A stretch of 64,000 bases of DNA. Origin: Methylococcales bacterium (GTDB taxonomy: Bacteria; Pseudomonadota; Gammaproteobacteria; Methylococcales; Methylomonadaceae). The notes beneath the pieces were generated by a model. It had not been told where the DNA came from. It worked only from the letters and a program-made list of their open reading frames with translations, and did not search any database. Position numbers and translations under genes: made by a program. This document shows, in pieces, positions 48,385-58,027 of this stretch (positions are counted from its first letter, which is position 1; each line of letters starts with the position of its first letter). Location: positions 1 to 64,000 of the forward strand of contig JAPLRP010000090.1 in the NCBI GenBank assembly GCA_026399095.1, in the 5' to 3' direction.

Positions 48385-51033
48385 TTAAGCCAGACTTTTA
48401 CTGGCCACTTCATAAACATCTTTCGAAACGTCTTCAGTAGCTATTATTCTTTCAAGTTCTGCTTTTATTAGCGCTTGTCTGCCTGGGTCATATCGTCGCC
48501 AGGAAGTTAAGGCACTTAACATACGAGAGGCAACTTGTGGATTTAAAGTATTAAGAGCAATGATTTGATCAGCCAGAAATTGATAACCTTGGCCATTTGC
48601 AGCGTGAAAATGCAATGGGTTGGCTTGGCTGAAGGCTCCAATCAGAGATCTAACTCGGTTTGGATTTTTTAAATCAAAAGCAGGATGTTGCATTAAGGCT
48701 TGCACAACGGCAAAGGTATCCGAATTATGACTTGACGCTTGTAATGCAAACCATTTATCAATAACCAATGCTTCTTCTTTCCATTGTTGATAAAAACTAG
48801 CGAGGCATTCTTGCTTGGCAGGATGTAAGCTATTGACAACCACTGCCAAGGCAGCCATTTGGTCGGTCATGTTTTTAGCGCTGATAAATTGCTGTTGTGA
48901 CCACTGCTGTATTTCGGTTTGTTCAAGTCTACCTAAATAAGCCAAGCAAACATTCTTGATACGCCTGCGGCCTATTGCACCGGCGTCAAATAAACCAGAC
49001 TCTTCCCGATTATTTTGCAGATACAGGTTTTTAAATTTTGATTGTAATGCTTCAGCTAAAGATAATAAGACAAATTCCCTCGTCTTGTGGATGGCTTCAA
49101 CATCAACAACCTGCATTTGTTCAGCTAAATACGTCTCCGAAGGCAAGCTTAATAACAAGGAAAAATAAGACAAGTCATCCCATGATTGATCTAGTATTTG
49201 TTTAAATGCTTTGATAATAATCGGGTTTATTTTTAATTCATGTCCATTTTGAAAATCAGTAATCAATCCTGCAATAACTTGTCCGGCAAGTTGTTGCCCT
49301 GCTTCCCAACGATTAAATGTATCAGTGTCAAAGCTTAATAAAAATGCAAGCTCTTCAAGGCTGCGCTCTATAACCAACTTAACCGGCGCGGAAAAACTTC
49401 TTAAAATTGAAATGATCGGTTGTTCTTTAAGACCTTCAAAGACAAAATTTTGCTCGGCTTGGGTTAGTTGCAAAATAACTTCATCAGTCAAAGTACTGCC
49501 TTGTAATTTACAAGGTGCTTTTCCGCCGTCTTTGTTGATTAAACCAACCTTAACCGGTATATGAAGCGGTTCTTTAACGTCCTGTCCTGGAGTTGCAGGG
49601 CAATGTTGCTTGATAGTTATCGATAAGGTTTGTGCAACAGAGTCGTAAGTTTGTTGAACAGTTAATACAGGTGTTCCTGCTTGCTCATACCAGCGACGAA
49701 ATTGTGTTAAATCAATGTCATTGGCTGCTTCCATTGCGTTGACGAAATCATCACAAGTAACAGCTTGACCATCATGACGTTCAAAATATAAATCACTGCC
49801 TTTGCGAAAACCTTCCGCACCGACTAAGGTATGAATCATACGCACAACTTCTGCACCTTTTTCATAAACGGTTAAGGTATAAAAGTTGTTGATTTCTATA
49901 TAGGCATTGGGTCGGATTGGATGCGCCATAGGGCCGGCATCCTCTGAGAACTGGCGAGTACGAAGATTAATTACATCTTCTATCCGCTTAACCGCTTTGG
50001 ACGTTCTGTCGCCGGTAAACTCTTGATCACGAAATACCGTAAAGCCTTCTTTCAAACTTAGCTGAAACCAATCTCGGCAGGTAATACGATTACCTGTCCA
50101 GTTATGGAAATATTCGTGGCCGATAACACCTTCAATATGTTCATAATCAAAGTCGGTTGCAGTATCTGGACGTGCCAGTACAAATTTGGTATTGAACACA
50201 TTAAGGCCTTTGTTCTCCATTGCGCCCATATTGAAATGACCGACAGCTACAATCATGTATAAATCCAGATCGTATTCAAGACCATACACTTGTTCATCCC
50301 AGTGCATCGAATTTTTAAGTGACTGCATCGCATGGGCACATTTATCCAGATCATGTTTTTCAACGAAAATCTGCAAGCTGATTTTGCGACCTGACTGAGT
50401 TATATAACTATCCTCAACACAATCTAATTGTCCGGCAACCAGCGCAAATAAATAGCAGGGCTTGTTAAAGGGATCTTTCCAAGTGACCCAGTGCCGATTA
50501 TCGCTTAACTCACCTTGTGCGATTTTGTTACCGTTAGATAATAAAACCGGATAGTTGTCTTTGTCACCCGTCAGCGTCGTGGTGAATTTTGCCATGACAT
50601 CGGGTCTATCAAGAAAATAAGTGATTTTTCTAAAACCTTCTGCTTCGCATTGGGTGCATAACATGCTGTTGGAAAGATACAAACCTTCTAAAGCCGTGTT
50701 GGCTTTTGGGTTAATAGTGTTTTCGATGGTTAATACAAAATCTCGGTGTTGTGGGACTAGATGAATAATCAATGAATCAGTTGTTTGCTGATAGTCCTGT
50801 TCAGATAACGCCATGTCGTCATTCATAACTATACTGATTAATGTCAGGTTTTCACCTGCCAAAATAAGTGGTACATCGCCCGTTTTACTATCGGGATTTC
50901 TACTTAAAGTTAGCCGTGAGACAACCTTGGTATTCTCTTCAGCTAGTGTAAAATTTAAATCAACAGTCCTAATTAGATAATCTGGTACGGTGTAGTCTTT
51001 TAAATAAATAGTTTGTGGGCTAGTTTCGCGCAT
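48385..51033 (-). CDS. pepN: aminopeptidase N
   Basis: PepN is the broad M1 zinc aminopeptidase that trims N-terminal residues from peptides. The protein is about 882 residues, with the exopeptidase motif MGAMENKGLNVF and the zinc site VIGHEYFHNW with the third ligand in LKEGFTVFRDQEF. The C-terminal helical domain is complete. The start is taken as ATG 51033 (MRETSPQ) with AGG upstream; ATG 51039 is close, while the ORF track's 51069 would overlap DUF423 by 50 bases. It likely shares a transcript with DUF423 and moaB. Confidence 0.95.
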   Translation of the reverse strand: MRETSPQTIYLKDYTVPDYLIRTVDLNFTLAEENTKVVSRLTLSRNPDSKTGDVPLILAGENLTLISIVMNDDMALSEQDYQQTTDSLIIHLVPQHRDFVLTIENTINPKANTALEGLYLSNSMLCTQCEAEGFRKITYFLDRPDVMAKFTTTLTGDKDNYPVLLSNGNKIAQGELSDNRHWVTWKDPFNKPCYLFALVAGQLDCVEDSYITQSGRKISLQIFVEKHDLDKCAHAMQSLKNSMHWDEQVYGLEYDLDLYMIVAVGHFNMGAMENKGLNVFNTKFVLARPDTATDFDYEHIEGVIGHEYFHNWTGNRITCRDWFQLSLKEGFTVFRDQEFTGDRTSKAVKRIEDVINLRTRQFSEDAGPMAHPIRPNAYIEINNFYTLTVYEKGAEVVRMIHTLVGAEGFRKGSDLYFERHDGQAVTCDDFVNAMEAANDIDLTQFRRWYEQAGTPVLTVQQTYDSVAQTLSITIKQHCPATPGQDVKEPLHIPVKVGLINKDGGKAPCKLQGSTLTDEVILQLTQAEQNFVFEGLKEQPIISILRSFSAPVKLVIERSLEELAFLLSFDTDTFNRWEAGQQLAGQVIAGLITDFQNGHELKINPIIIKAFKQILDQSWDDLSYFSLLLSLPSETYLAEQMQVVDVEAIHKTREFVLLSLAEALQSKFKNLYLQNNREESGLFDAGAIGRRRIKNVCLAYLGRLEQTEIQQWSQQQFISAKNMTDQMAALAVVVNSLHPAKQECLASFYQQWKEEALVIDKWFALQASSHNSDTFAVVQALMQHPAFDLKNPNRVRSLIGAFSQANPLHFHAANGQGYQFLADQIIALNTLNPQVASRMLSALTSWRRYDPGRQALIKAELERIIATEDVSKDVYEVASKSLA

Positions 51034-51424
51034 TTTCATACCTGCTGTGATGTTGTTTTTTGGATGCAAAAATAGCGATTAAAACCCAAGCCATCATAAA
51101 ACTGACTCCGCCTATTGGGGTAAATATGCCTAACCATTTTAAATCGAGTATTGCCAATAGATACAGGCTTCCAGAAAAAATGAGTATGCCAACAAACATA
51201 AGCCAGCCTGCCCAAATCAGTAATTTGGACTCAGGAACTTGCTGGCGTATGAGGGCAATAGCAATCAACCCTAGCGCATGCCATATTTGGTAAGTGACGC
51301 CGGTTTGATAGACAGCTAGCATTTCGGGACTTAAGATGGCTTTTAAACCATGAGCGCCAAAAGCACCCATTCCAACACCAATCAGAGCGCTGAGTGCGCC
51401 TAGAAATAAAAAACCGGATTGCAT
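51020..51424 (-). CDS. DUF423 membrane protein
   Basis: This 134-residue protein with four hydrophobic segments carries the DUF423 (YgdD) signature GAFGAHGLKAILS followed by YQTGVTYQIWHALGLI. Function is unknown. It starts one base after the moaB stop and overlaps the start of pepN slightly. Confidence 0.9.
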   Translation of the reverse strand: MQSGFLFLGALSALIGVGMGAFGAHGLKAILSPEMLAVYQTGVTYQIWHALGLIAIALIRQQVPESKLLIWAGWLMFVGILIFSGSLYLLAILDLKWLGIFTPIGGVSFMMAWVLIAIFASKKQHHSRYENARN

Positions 51425-51425
51425 A

Positions 51426-51947
51426 TTATTTTTCCATTAATCTGGGCATCAATTGAACTAGGTTACAAGGTCTGGTTCGATAATCCAGTTGTTCTTTAAT
51501 TAAGCTATCCCAAGCGGTTTTACATGCACCTGAGGAACCAGGCAAACAAAAAAGATAAGTAGCATTAGCGACTCCGGCAAGTGCTCTAGATTGTATGGTT
51601 GATGTTTTAATATCCTGATAAGACAGCATCCTAAAAGTTTCGCCGAAACCATCCAGTACTTTATCCAATAAAGGCGCCACGGCTTCAGGTGTTCCATCCC
51701 TGCCGGTAACACCTGTGCCACCTGTGCTTATCACCACATTGATGTTATCTGAGGCAATCCAGTTTGAGATAATAGCCCTGATCTGATAAATATCATCGGG
51801 TACTATTTTCTTTTCCAGAACATGGTGTCCAGCTTCTGTTGCACGATCTACCAACGTTTTACCCGAGGTGTCATCCGCATCCGTGCGCGTGTCTGAGACC
51901 ACTAATACGGCAATTTTTAAGGGGATAAATTGTTTTTCTGGACTCAA
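51426..51947 (-). CDS. moaB: molybdenum cofactor biosynthesis protein MoaB
   Basis: This 173-residue protein has the MoaB/MogA signature VISTGGTGVTGRDGTPEA near the middle and LPGSSGACKTAWDSLI near the C-terminus. The family adenylylates molybdopterin before molybdenum insertion. The start appears to be TTG at 51947, as no ATG or GTG lies near the conserved N-terminus (LKIAVLVVSDTRT). It is upstream of DUF423 and pepN; no other mo gene is in the window. Confidence 0.9.
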   Translation of the reverse strand: MSPEKQFIPLKIAVLVVSDTRTDADDTSGKTLVDRATEAGHHVLEKKIVPDDIYQIRAIISNWIASDNINVVISTGGTGVTGRDGTPEAVAPLLDKVLDGFGETFRMLSYQDIKTSTIQSRALAGVANATYLFCLPGSSGACKTAWDSLIKEQLDYRTRPCNLVQLMPRLMEK

Positions 51948-52021
51948 TGTATATGCTCAGTGTTTTGTAAATATCGGAGTAGTCTTTTGTATAAAGCAAC
52001 CGCCAAGGATTACCTTTACAG

Positions 52022-53386
52022 TTATCTTAACACAACAAAGAAGCCTTCCTGTCCGCGTTGAATATTAATGAGCAAGGCATTGTTGGGGTCGACAACTTTT
52101 TGTAATTCAGCAAGATTAAGTACACGATAGCGATTTGCGGAAATGATAACGTCGCCGGGACGTAAACCCATGCGCCAGGCATAAGACGAGTTTTGTATCT
52201 TCTCGATTAAAATACCTTCAGGTTGATCTTTTTCGGTTGTGGATAATACCGTACCTTTTAATAAGCGATGAAGTTTTTCGCCCGCCAATTGAGGCTGTTC
52301 CTGTTTACCAATAGTCGCAACCACTGATTTTTTTTCGTTACCACGAAAATATTCAATATTAACGTTATCGCCAATTTGCAATAAGCCCACTATATTGCGG
52401 ATATCTTGACTACTTTTAACTGGGTGACCGTTAGCCAGCACAATAATATCGCCTGGTTCTAATCCCGCTTTTGCGGCAGGTGAATTGCTTTCAATTCGAC
52501 TAATAGCCGCGCCTTGTTTATTTTCAAGATTAAATGCATTAACCAGTTCAGGTGTTAAATCCTGAGTGGTTACACCGAGCAAACCACGTTTAACTTCACC
52601 GTGTTTAACCAGTAAATCTTTAATGGGCATAATCATCTTGGTAGGGATTGCAAAACCTATTCCGACATTACCACCATTGGGCGCCAGAATTGCTGTATTC
52701 ATGCCGACTAATTCACCTCGAAGATTAACCAAGGCACCTCCCGAATTGCCCGGATTAATAGAAGCATCGGTTTGGATAAAATCTTCATAGCCTTCTATAC
52801 CAAGACCCGAGCGACCCAAGGCACTGACAATGCCTGAGGTTACGGTTTGCCCCAAACCAAATGGATTACCAATGGCAACCACGAAATCACCCACTTTTAA
52901 TTGACTGGAGTCAGCAATGGGAAGTTGCGTTAAATTGTTGGCAGGCACCTTAATAATAGCGATATCAGCTTCAGGATCCGTACCAATTAATTCGGCATTA
53001 AGTTGGCGGCCATCATTTAAAGTAACCATGATTTTATCTGCCTTATCAATAACGTGGTTATTAGTAAGCACCAAGCCTTGGCTACTGTCTATAATCACAC
53101 CCGAGCCCAGGCTGTTTTTCTGTTGCTGCCGTGATTGATTGGGCACATTAAAAAATTGACGAAAATACGGATCCTGCATTAAGGGATTTTCGTTAACTTG
53201 AATATTGGTTGAGGTGGAAATATTGACCACTGCTGGCATACTGTGTTCCAACATCGGCGCCAGAGAGGGTAATGGTTGCCCATCAACATAAGGCGGCAAA
53301 CCGGCAGCAGAGACTGTCAGTGGTGCAGACAAACAAGTGGAAAAGATAGACATCAAAAACAGTTTTTTTACTAATGGTGTACTCAT
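52022..53386 (-). CDS. degQ: periplasmic serine protease of the DegQ/DegP (Do) family
   Basis: After a signal peptide (FLMSIFSTCLSAPLTVSA) the trypsin-like domain has the triad in NNHVID (His), DPEADIAII (Asp) and NPGNSGGALV (Ser), followed by two PDZ domains (EPGDIIVLANGHPV and RPGDVIISANRYRV). The 454-residue length and short LA loop fit DegQ more than DegP. It would degrade misfolded periplasmic proteins. It has its own 190-base upstream gap, which includes the terminator of the next gene. Confidence 0.93.
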   Translation of the reverse strand: MSTPLVKKLFLMSIFSTCLSAPLTVSAAGLPPYVDGQPLPSLAPMLEHSMPAVVNISTSTNIQVNENPLMQDPYFRQFFNVPNQSRQQQKNSLGSGVIIDSSQGLVLTNNHVIDKADKIMVTLNDGRQLNAELIGTDPEADIAIIKVPANNLTQLPIADSSQLKVGDFVVAIGNPFGLGQTVTSGIVSALGRSGLGIEGYEDFIQTDASINPGNSGGALVNLRGELVGMNTAILAPNGGNVGIGFAIPTKMIMPIKDLLVKHGEVKRGLLGVTTQDLTPELVNAFNLENKQGAAISRIESNSPAAKAGLEPGDIIVLANGHPVKSSQDIRNIVGLLQIGDNVNIEYFRGNEKKSVVATIGKQEQPQLAGEKLHRLLKGTVLSTTEKDQPEGILIEKIQNSSYAWRMGLRPGDVIISANRYRVLNLAELQKVVDPNNALLINIQRGQEGFFVVLR

Positions 53387-53517
53387 CAGGATTTCTCAGG
53401 GATTGTTAAACACGCATGACAGACAATATAAGTTTAAAAACGTTTAATACAAGTGCAAAAAATTAGAAAAATGGTTAGGCGAGTGAAAAGATAGATCAGC
53501 ATAAAGCCCTACAAACA

Positions 53518-53550
53518 AAAAAGGGCGAGAATATTGATCTCGCCCTTTTT
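53518..53550 (-). terminator. strong rho-independent terminator after the dehydrogenase gene
   Basis: AAAAAGGGCGAGA and TCTCGCCCTTTTT form a perfect 13-bp stem with a 7-base loop, with A and T runs on its two sides. It lies about 24 bases past the stop of the isopropylmalate-dehydrogenase-like gene and insulates degQ from it. Confidence 0.9.
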
Positions 53551-53573
53551 ATGCTGCTTAAAGAGTGAGTGTT

Positions 53574-54680
53574 TTAAACTTTTGGCATGGCTCTCAGTTT
53601 TTCTACAACCTTATCGCCAAATTCAACCGTATTAATCATGATAACACCAGTGCCTGGCTTTGAAAGATCAGCCGTTGAGTAACCATCAGCAAAGACGCCT
53701 TGCATGGCAGCCCAAACATTTTTGGCTTCTTCCGCCATATCAAAACTGTTTTCCAGCATCATCGCAACCGAACCAATCATAGAGTAAGGATTAGCAATAT
53801 TTTTACCGGCAATATCAGGTGCAGAGCCATGAGAAGGTTCATAGTAAGCTTTGTCATCACCCAAGCAAGCAGAAGGCATAAGACCTAGCGAACCTAAAAT
53901 ACCACCACCCTGATCACTCAAAATATCACCGAACATATTTTCCATAACCATAACATCAAATTGAGTCGGTCTCAGGCAAAGATTGGTCGCCGCTGAATCG
54001 ACTAATTGATGAATAACTTCAACATCGGGATATTCAACAGCAACTTCATCCAGTATTTCATTCCATAATACGCTGGATTTTAGAACATTACTTTTGTGGA
54101 TGTTATGTAATATTTTTTTACGTTTACTGGCTAATTTAAAGGCTTGGTGCAAAATACGTTTAATCTGTAATTCATCATATTCTAATGTTTCTTTTACATA
54201 GCGTAAGCCTTGTTCGTTAACACCCATTTCCTTGTTGCCAAAATACAGGCCGCCTACTAATTCACGCACCATAATAATATCAATGCCTTCACCGATAATT
54301 TCAGCTTTTAGGGGTGAAAAATGACCTAAAGCTTTGGGTAAAAAAACCGGCCTAAAGTTTGCATAAGTATTGTAACGGCGACGAAGAGGCAATAATGCCC
54401 CACGTTCAGGCTGTTTATCAATGGGAATCTTTTTGGATTCTTCATGACTTAAACCAATAGTACCTTTTAAAATAGCATCCGCTTGATCGCAAATATCAAT
54501 AGTTGCTTGTGGAAAGGCATCGCCAAATTCAAAATAAGCGCAGGCGCCAAAAGCCGCAGGCATCAGTTCAAAAGTAACATCATTGCGTTCTTCTATAACT
54601 TTAAGTACCTTGATGGCTTCTTTAGTAATTTCCGGACCGATACCGTCACCGGCCAGCACTGCGATTTTATAATTTTTCAT
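53574..54680 (-). CDS. isopropylmalate/isocitrate dehydrogenase family enzyme
   Basis: This 368-residue protein is of the beta-decarboxylating dehydrogenase family: it opens YKIAVLAGDGIGPEITKEA, has LLPLRRRYNTYANFRP, and ends with the NAD-site region PSHGSAPDIAGKNIANP. The residues between differ from classic LeuB (VDKANVL is replaced by IHKSNVLKSS), so calling it 3-isopropylmalate dehydrogenase is probable but not certain. No leuA, leuC or leuD gene adjoins it, unlike usual leu operons. It has its own terminator. Confidence 0.85.
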   Translation of the reverse strand: MKNYKIAVLAGDGIGPEITKEAIKVLKVIEERNDVTFELMPAAFGACAYFEFGDAFPQATIDICDQADAILKGTIGLSHEESKKIPIDKQPERGALLPLRRRYNTYANFRPVFLPKALGHFSPLKAEIIGEGIDIIMVRELVGGLYFGNKEMGVNEQGLRYVKETLEYDELQIKRILHQAFKLASKRKKILHNIHKSNVLKSSVLWNEILDEVAVEYPDVEVIHQLVDSAATNLCLRPTQFDVMVMENMFGDILSDQGGGILGSLGLMPSACLGDDKAYYEPSHGSAPDIAGKNIANPYSMIGSVAMMLENSFDMAEEAKNVWAAMQGVFADGYSTADLSKPGTGVIMINTVEFGDKVVEKLRAMPKV

Positions 54681-54846
54681 GTGTACCTATTGATGTCTGT
54701 TTGAGATTCACGAAGTGAGGCTTTGTAAAACTGGCTATTTTACTGTATTTTTTATGTAGAGCCGTAAGAAAAACAAGTTGCAAGTAATAACGGCTAGAGT
54801 AAGAATAGATTTTGTTTTTTAATGCCAAGTTTAACAAGGTGATTAT

Positions 54847-55329
54847 ATGAAGCAACGTTTTTACAAGTTCATTGTTCTTAGCAGTATTTTGCTCTTTAAT
54901 ACGTTCGTTTTTGCTGATTCTTCCGGAATGAAGCTATATCCTCCGGCAGAGGATGGCTATAAAAGAATGGTAATCAATCTTCCATTACTAGTCGATGAAG
55001 ATGCCCATAAACTTGAATTAATTATTGGTAAAACGATTAAAGTAGATTGTAATCATCACTGGTTTGGCGGGCAATTGACCGAAGAAGTTGCCAAAGGCTG
55101 GGGCTACACGTATTTTATATTGAAATCAGTTCAAGGGCTTGCTTCAACATTAATGGCCTGCCCACCAGAAATGAAAGATCAGGAGACATTTGTTCAAGTG
55201 CGTGGTGATGGAAATTTATTGCGTTACAATAGCAAAGTGCCTATGGTCGTGTATGTACCTATCGATTTTGAAGTGCATTATAAAATCTGGGCGGCCAGTA
55301 AAGAATCAGAATTGGCTAAAGAGGAGTAA
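54847..55329 (+). CDS. eco: ecotin-family serine protease inhibitor
   Basis: A signal peptide (LSSILLFNTFVFA) is followed by the ecotin fold: KLYPPAEDGYKRMVINLP, LELIIGKTIKVDCN, GWGYTYFILKSV, and the reactive loop STLMACP, where the methionine is the expected P1 residue and the cysteine pairs with the one in VDCN. LRYNSKVPMVVYVP is the C-terminal strand. It would sit in the periplasm as a dimer and block trypsin-fold proteases from outside. Length 160 is normal. Confidence 0.92.
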   Translation: MKQRFYKFIVLSSILLFNTFVFADSSGMKLYPPAEDGYKRMVINLPLLVDEDAHKLELIIGKTIKVDCNHHWFGGQLTEEVAKGWGYTYFILKSVQGLASTLMACPPEMKDQETFVQVRGDGNLLRYNSKVPMVVYVPIDFEVHYKIWAASKESELAKEE

Positions 55330-55432
55330 GATCCTTATGCAGTTAAGGACGATTTTTCTTGTTAAAATGTTTCGGGTAACTTATTGTTCTTGAGCACCAC
55401 TTTTTCATTTTTTAAATTATTTAGGAAAAACA

Positions 55433-55876
55433 ATGCGTTTATATTTAAGTTACTTAAAAAAATCAGTGCTTTTTTCAGCCCTTTTGGCGATTTTTATTTC
55501 TCTTAACGGTTGTTCTTTTTCAGATAGTTCAGAAAGTATTTCAGATTCGACAAGTTCAATTATTAGTAGTCCGTCTTCGCTTTCTGGAAAAAGTAAAAAA
55601 TACCAAAATGAAATCGCCGATTACACCGTCGCTTATATAAAATCTTCTCAATCTAATGCCGGTTACGATACCTTTTTTAAAGGCGTCAGTGATATTGCCG
55701 CTAAAGACGGTATTACCAATTGGGATCAGAACTCTTCAACTTATCAAGGTATCGGAAAAGGGTTAAAAAAAGCTGACGTTGAGGGTGTCGCTTATGACAC
55801 TTATAAAAAAAACTTTACCGGCGGTGATGCCAATAAAATGGATGACGTGCAAACCGGTTATGATTCAGAAAAATAA
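55433..55876 (+). CDS. small putative lipoprotein
   Basis: A 147-residue protein with a lipobox-type signal (LLAIFISLNGCSFSD), a serine-rich spacer and a soluble domain with TWDQN-like repeats and a glycine-rich end. I recognise no named family. It lies downstream of eco and about 60 bases ahead of the DUF4105-like gene, so a functional link with that gene is possible. Confidence 0.7.
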   Translation: MRLYLSYLKKSVLFSALLAIFISLNGCSFSDSSESISDSTSSIISSPSSLSGKSKKYQNEIADYTVAYIKSSQSNAGYDTFFKGVSDIAAKDGITNWDQNSSTYQGIGKGLKKADVEGVAYDTYKKNFTGGDANKMDDVQTGYDSEK

Positions 55877-55936
55877 CAGCGAGCCCTGTTAAGTATTAGT
55901 TTTTTCAAAAAGCTTCAGCATTGTGGCGTATTAAGC

Positions 55937-57862
55937 ATGCGCTTTGATCTGAAGCTTTTTATTATAGGACTGGTCTTTCTAGTCTTATTCCCCTCTGCCA
56001 TTTTGGCGGCCTCTTTTGAATATCTTTACGTGGAAGCCAGTGAGGGCAACTCCAGTGGTGGGCATAGCGCTATAGAATTTGGCGACGAAGTCTATCATTT
56101 TCAGCATCATGATTCCGGCTTGATTCGCTTGCTAAGGCAGGATAAACAAGAGTTCCATTTTCAGTATCGTTTCTTGCAAAATCGTCGTATTCATTTAAGT
56201 CATATCGAAATCACAGATGACACCTTTACTCGGCTTAGAAGCTATTTTAAATTACAGTTTTTGGCACAGAACCAGCAGTTTAATCAACTTAACCAGTTGC
56301 ATAAAGATCGCCTTTTATTAAGACGCTTACTCTACAAAACAAACCAAGATAACAACTTTTTAGATGCAGACTTTGCTACTGATTTACAACTCAAGGGTGC
56401 AGGGCTTTTTTTCGCCGAGCAACAATTAGGCAGTCAGGGCAAAGATTTGTTATTTAAATCGTCACCTTTTATTAAAATGTTGCGAAAGAAAATTGAGCAA
56501 CGCTATGACCCTAATTTTCTTGGTTCTCGCAAAGAACAAATCACGATTCACATTAAATTATTAATGCCCAGTCATTGGCCGGAAGCAATACCAGTTTTAT
56601 CGAAAGATAACTTTCCGGCAGTCATTGACTCCTTTGCAGATACCTATACCGATTATCTAAGCGGATTAGTCGTTTTAAAAGTTCTGCAAGAAGAACAGAG
56701 CTTACAGACAGATGCTTTTTTTGTAACCCATCAGATAGTGACTTTGGAAGAAAGGCTGGCCATAGAAAAAATCAGGGAACAATTGACCACAAGCCTGTTA
56801 GCGTCAGTTAGTTCAAGTCGACCTGATTGGGGTTATGCTACTTTAATTAATTTAGCCAGAATTATGGTGCTTGATCATACCCTGCAACTGGGTCGATGGG
56901 TTTTTCTTGATGATTTTTCACAAGACAGTGAATGGGTAAGTACTGATCAATCCGTCGGCCATGCAAAGCAAATCCAAATTCAGCTTAATGACGCAAAGAC
57001 TAATTTGGAACAGACCCGAAAAGAGCTATTAACACTTGATGACCTAAGCGAAGCACGCTACAGCCAAGTTGAAATGGCTGCCAATCGGTATTTTGAGTTA
57101 CTTAAAGTAGATAGAGATAAAAATATTCGTTACATCGGTGAAAAAGCGCTGCCAACAAAAAGCGTTAGTTTACCTGATTGGCAGGTACCAGCATTGTCGC
57201 AACAAAAATTAACGATAGCGTTAAGCGAATTGGCTGCTTACGAAAATAAATTACTCGAAGAATTAAATGAGCATTATCGTTACGATTTAATTACTCGGAA
57301 CTGTGTTACCGAGCTTTTTAGAACCATTGATCAAGGCTTGTTGCCAACCCAAAATATAGCGGTCAATCAAGTTGATTTACACCTTACAGAATCAACAAAA
57401 CGGTTGGGTGGTAATGTATCGGCTGACTATAATTTTATACCGTTTATCTCCTTTCAAGCGGTACAAAAAAACTATAAGGTCACCAAAAGTGAGGTGTTAA
57501 ATTCTTATCGTGATCAGCAATTAGCAAAGCTTTATGCCAAAAATGATGACTTAATCGTTTCTTTACGAGAAGCCAATACTTTAACCAGTACTATTTACAC
57601 CAATAATCCCGATGATGCTTTCTTTGTTTTTTTTACCGATGACAATTTAGTATTAAGACCTGTTTTTGGCTTGGTTAATACCGCCGCCGGCATTGGTCAA
57701 AGTGTCTTTGGCTTTTTAAGTTGGCCGTTTGACACAGGAAAAAATATTAAATCCGGTGCAACAGGGGTTTTAATGAGCTTGCCTGAACTATTGTTTTTTA
57801 ATATGCGCAAAGGCAGCTACAAATATTTGTCTTACAATCAGTTTGTCGCAGAAGGGCAGTAA
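55937..57862 (+). CDS. DUF4105-like exported protein
   Basis: After a signal sequence (FIIGLVFLVLFPSAILA) the 641-residue protein has YVEASEGNSSGGHSAIEFG with a histidine and, far downstream, YDLITRNCVTELFRTI with a cysteine. Paired His and Cys motifs of this type appear in the DUF4105 periplasmic group, which resembles NlpC/P60-type amide hydrolases and acyltransferases. The central region is helical. The C-terminus has hydrophobic patches (VFGFLSWPFDTG). Catalytic activity is inferred from the conserved residues only. The lipoprotein and a membrane protein flank it. Confidence 0.65.
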   Translation: MRFDLKLFIIGLVFLVLFPSAILAASFEYLYVEASEGNSSGGHSAIEFGDEVYHFQHHDSGLIRLLRQDKQEFHFQYRFLQNRRIHLSHIEITDDTFTRLRSYFKLQFLAQNQQFNQLNQLHKDRLLLRRLLYKTNQDNNFLDADFATDLQLKGAGLFFAEQQLGSQGKDLLFKSSPFIKMLRKKIEQRYDPNFLGSRKEQITIHIKLLMPSHWPEAIPVLSKDNFPAVIDSFADTYTDYLSGLVVLKVLQEEQSLQTDAFFVTHQIVTLEERLAIEKIREQLTTSLLASVSSSRPDWGYATLINLARIMVLDHTLQLGRWVFLDDFSQDSEWVSTDQSVGHAKQIQIQLNDAKTNLEQTRKELLTLDDLSEARYSQVEMAANRYFELLKVDRDKNIRYIGEKALPTKSVSLPDWQVPALSQQKLTIALSELAAYENKLLEELNEHYRYDLITRNCVTELFRTIDQGLLPTQNIAVNQVDLHLTESTKRLGGNVSADYNFIPFISFQAVQKNYKVTKSEVLNSYRDQQLAKLYAKNDDLIVSLREANTLTSTIYTNNPDDAFFVFFTDDNLVLRPVFGLVNTAAGIGQSVFGFLSWPFDTGKNIKSGATGVLMSLPELLFFNMRKGSYKYLSYNQFVAEGQ

Positions 57863-58027
57863 CTTATTGATATTTTCATAGCCCATCATTTTTTAACGTT
57901 ACTTCGACCCTAGTTATTCTAAGTTAATGCGTCAGAATATATCCCTTAATCACCGTATAATTATGATCGGTATCTTGTTAACAATACATTTATCAACTTT
58001 ACACTATAAAAATAAGAGGCTATCTGA

